Assembly: GCA_016932295.1 (NCBI GenBank)
Contig: JAFGDC010000361.1
Span: forward strand, 1-6,129
From: a candidate division CSSED10-310 bacterium
Lineage (GTDB): Bacteria > CSSED10-310 > JAFGDC01
Direction of reading: 5' to 3'
Length of the DNA stretch: 6,129 nucleotides
Part shown: one piece after another, positions 5,536 to 6,129 of the stretch
Layout of the letters: each line of letters begins with the position of its first letter
Numbering within the stretch: the stretch's first letter is position 1
The notes under the pieces: generated by a model
Database searches by the model: none
The model's input: the letters and a program-made list of their open reading frames with translations, nothing else
Told to the model about the DNA's origin: nothing
Position numbers and translations under genes: made by a program

Positions 5536-6129
5536 ATGGAAACAAAATCAATACTGGTTGTCGATGATGAAAAAAATATTCGTCTGACCATGGCGCAAGC
5601 ATTGGAACCGCTGGAGATTCCAGTCAGAACGGCGGTAAATGGCGAGGAAGCGCTGGACAAGCTTCACGACTCTACGTTCAGCCTGGTGTTTTTGGATTTG
5701 AAGATGCCAGGGATAGACGGGATGGAGGTTCTGCGGCGGATCAGAGACGCTTGGCCGAACATCCGGGTGGTCATCATCACCGCCCACGGCACGATTGAAT
5801 CCGCGGTGGATGCGATGAAACTCGGTGCGGTTGATTTCATACGGAAACCATTCAGTCCCGACGAGATTCGAGAACTGGCGGTCCATGTGCTGCAGCGGGA
5901 TACGCTGGATGAGGCGGCCGCCACAGATTATTATTCACTCATCGAGATTACCAAGCGGCACATCTCGGATCGGGCATTCACCACCGCCCGGGAGACAGCC
6001 CGGAAGGCCATCGCCGCCGACCCGTCCCAGCCGGAGGCGTACAATCTTTACGGAGCGTTGCTTGAAATTCAGGACAACTGGCTGGAAGCCCAGAAATTCT
6101 ACCGGGCCGCCCTCGATATCGACCCCACG
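5536..6129 (+). CDS. Response regulator with C-terminal TPR repeats (partial, runs off window)
   Basis: The frame is open from 5536 to the window end, with 198 codons visible and no stop. Residues 1-120 form a complete receiver: acidic pocket Asp10/Asp11, phospho-acceptor Asp54 in LDLKMPG, Thr82 and Lys104 in KPF. After a short acidic, alanine-rich linker come helical TPR-type repeats, one at about 132-162 (with A..ARKAIAADPS) and one at about 166-198 (PEAYNLYGALLEIQD, W.EAQKFYRAALDIDP). No DNA-binding domain or enzyme domain is seen in the visible part. Output is therefore likely through protein contacts made by the TPR array, though a further domain may lie beyond the edge. It follows the kinase by 9 bases with an overlapping ribosome binding site, so it should be a partner of that kinase. 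Its receiver resembles that of the sigma-54 regulator, including T-A-x-x-x-I-E-S-A-V and the KPF segment, which fits sharing one kinase. Confidence 0.88.
   Translation, partial: METKSILVVDDEKNIRLTMAQALEPLEIPVRTAVNGEEALDKLHDSTFSLVFLDLKMPGIDGMEVLRRIRDAWPNIRVVIITAHGTIESAVDAMKLGAVDFIRKPFSPDEIRELAVHVLQRDTLDEAAATDYYSLIEITKRHISDRAFTTARETARKAIAADPSQPEAYNLYGALLEIQDNWLEAQKFYRAALDIDPT

Noticed and set aside
1..6129. CRISPR array, tRNA, rRNA, or complete insertion sequence
   Set aside because: No regularly spaced repeats of suitable length, no cloverleaf with a conserved T-arm, and no transposase motifs were seen on either strand.

Overview
The window reads as chromosomal DNA of a Gram-negative bacterium of moderately high GC content. 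The signs are a signal-peptide-led propeller protein, an inner-membrane sensor kinase and a sigma-54 signalling module. Codon use and family resemblance would fit a Desulfobacterota/Nitrospirota-like or related environmental lineage. No sequence here fixes the taxon, so that placement is a weak inference.

Left part (1-1536). About 330 bases without a convincing gene carry a 14-bp direct repeat and several small inverted repeats. They are followed by a secreted seven-bladed beta-propeller protein. The propeller is split by a one-base frame change at a run of seven A (1034-1040): blades 1-4 lie in one frame (335-1048) and blades 5-7 in another (1045-1536). The spacing of the blade motif is 48, 48, 48, 44, 48 and 49 residues, continuous across the break. 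This is best explained as one gene with a frameshift.

Middle (1537-2189). On the minus strand lies the 5' remnant of an AAA_14/DUF4143-type ATPase gene (1867 down to 1568). It has an intact Walker A but a damaged Walker B and no C-terminal three quarters. It is followed by about 320 bases of non-coding DNA with a long imperfect stem-loop (2034-2085), upstream of the signalling genes.

Right part (2190-6129). Three plus-strand genes form a two-component signalling cluster. They are an AlgB/NtrC-like sigma-54-dependent response regulator (2190-3518), a KinB-like sensor histidine kinase (3694-5526) and a second response regulator whose receiver is joined to TPR repeats (5536 to beyond the window end). 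A near-consensus -24/-12 sigma-54 promoter (3637-3652) sits between the first regulator and the kinase. The inferred circuit is that the kinase senses a periplasmic or membrane signal and can phosphorylate both receivers. The sigma-54 activator would then drive transcription of the kinase/TPR-regulator operon, a positive feedback loop, and probably other targets outside the window. The TPR regulator would act by protein-protein contact, since no DNA-binding domain is seen in the visible part.
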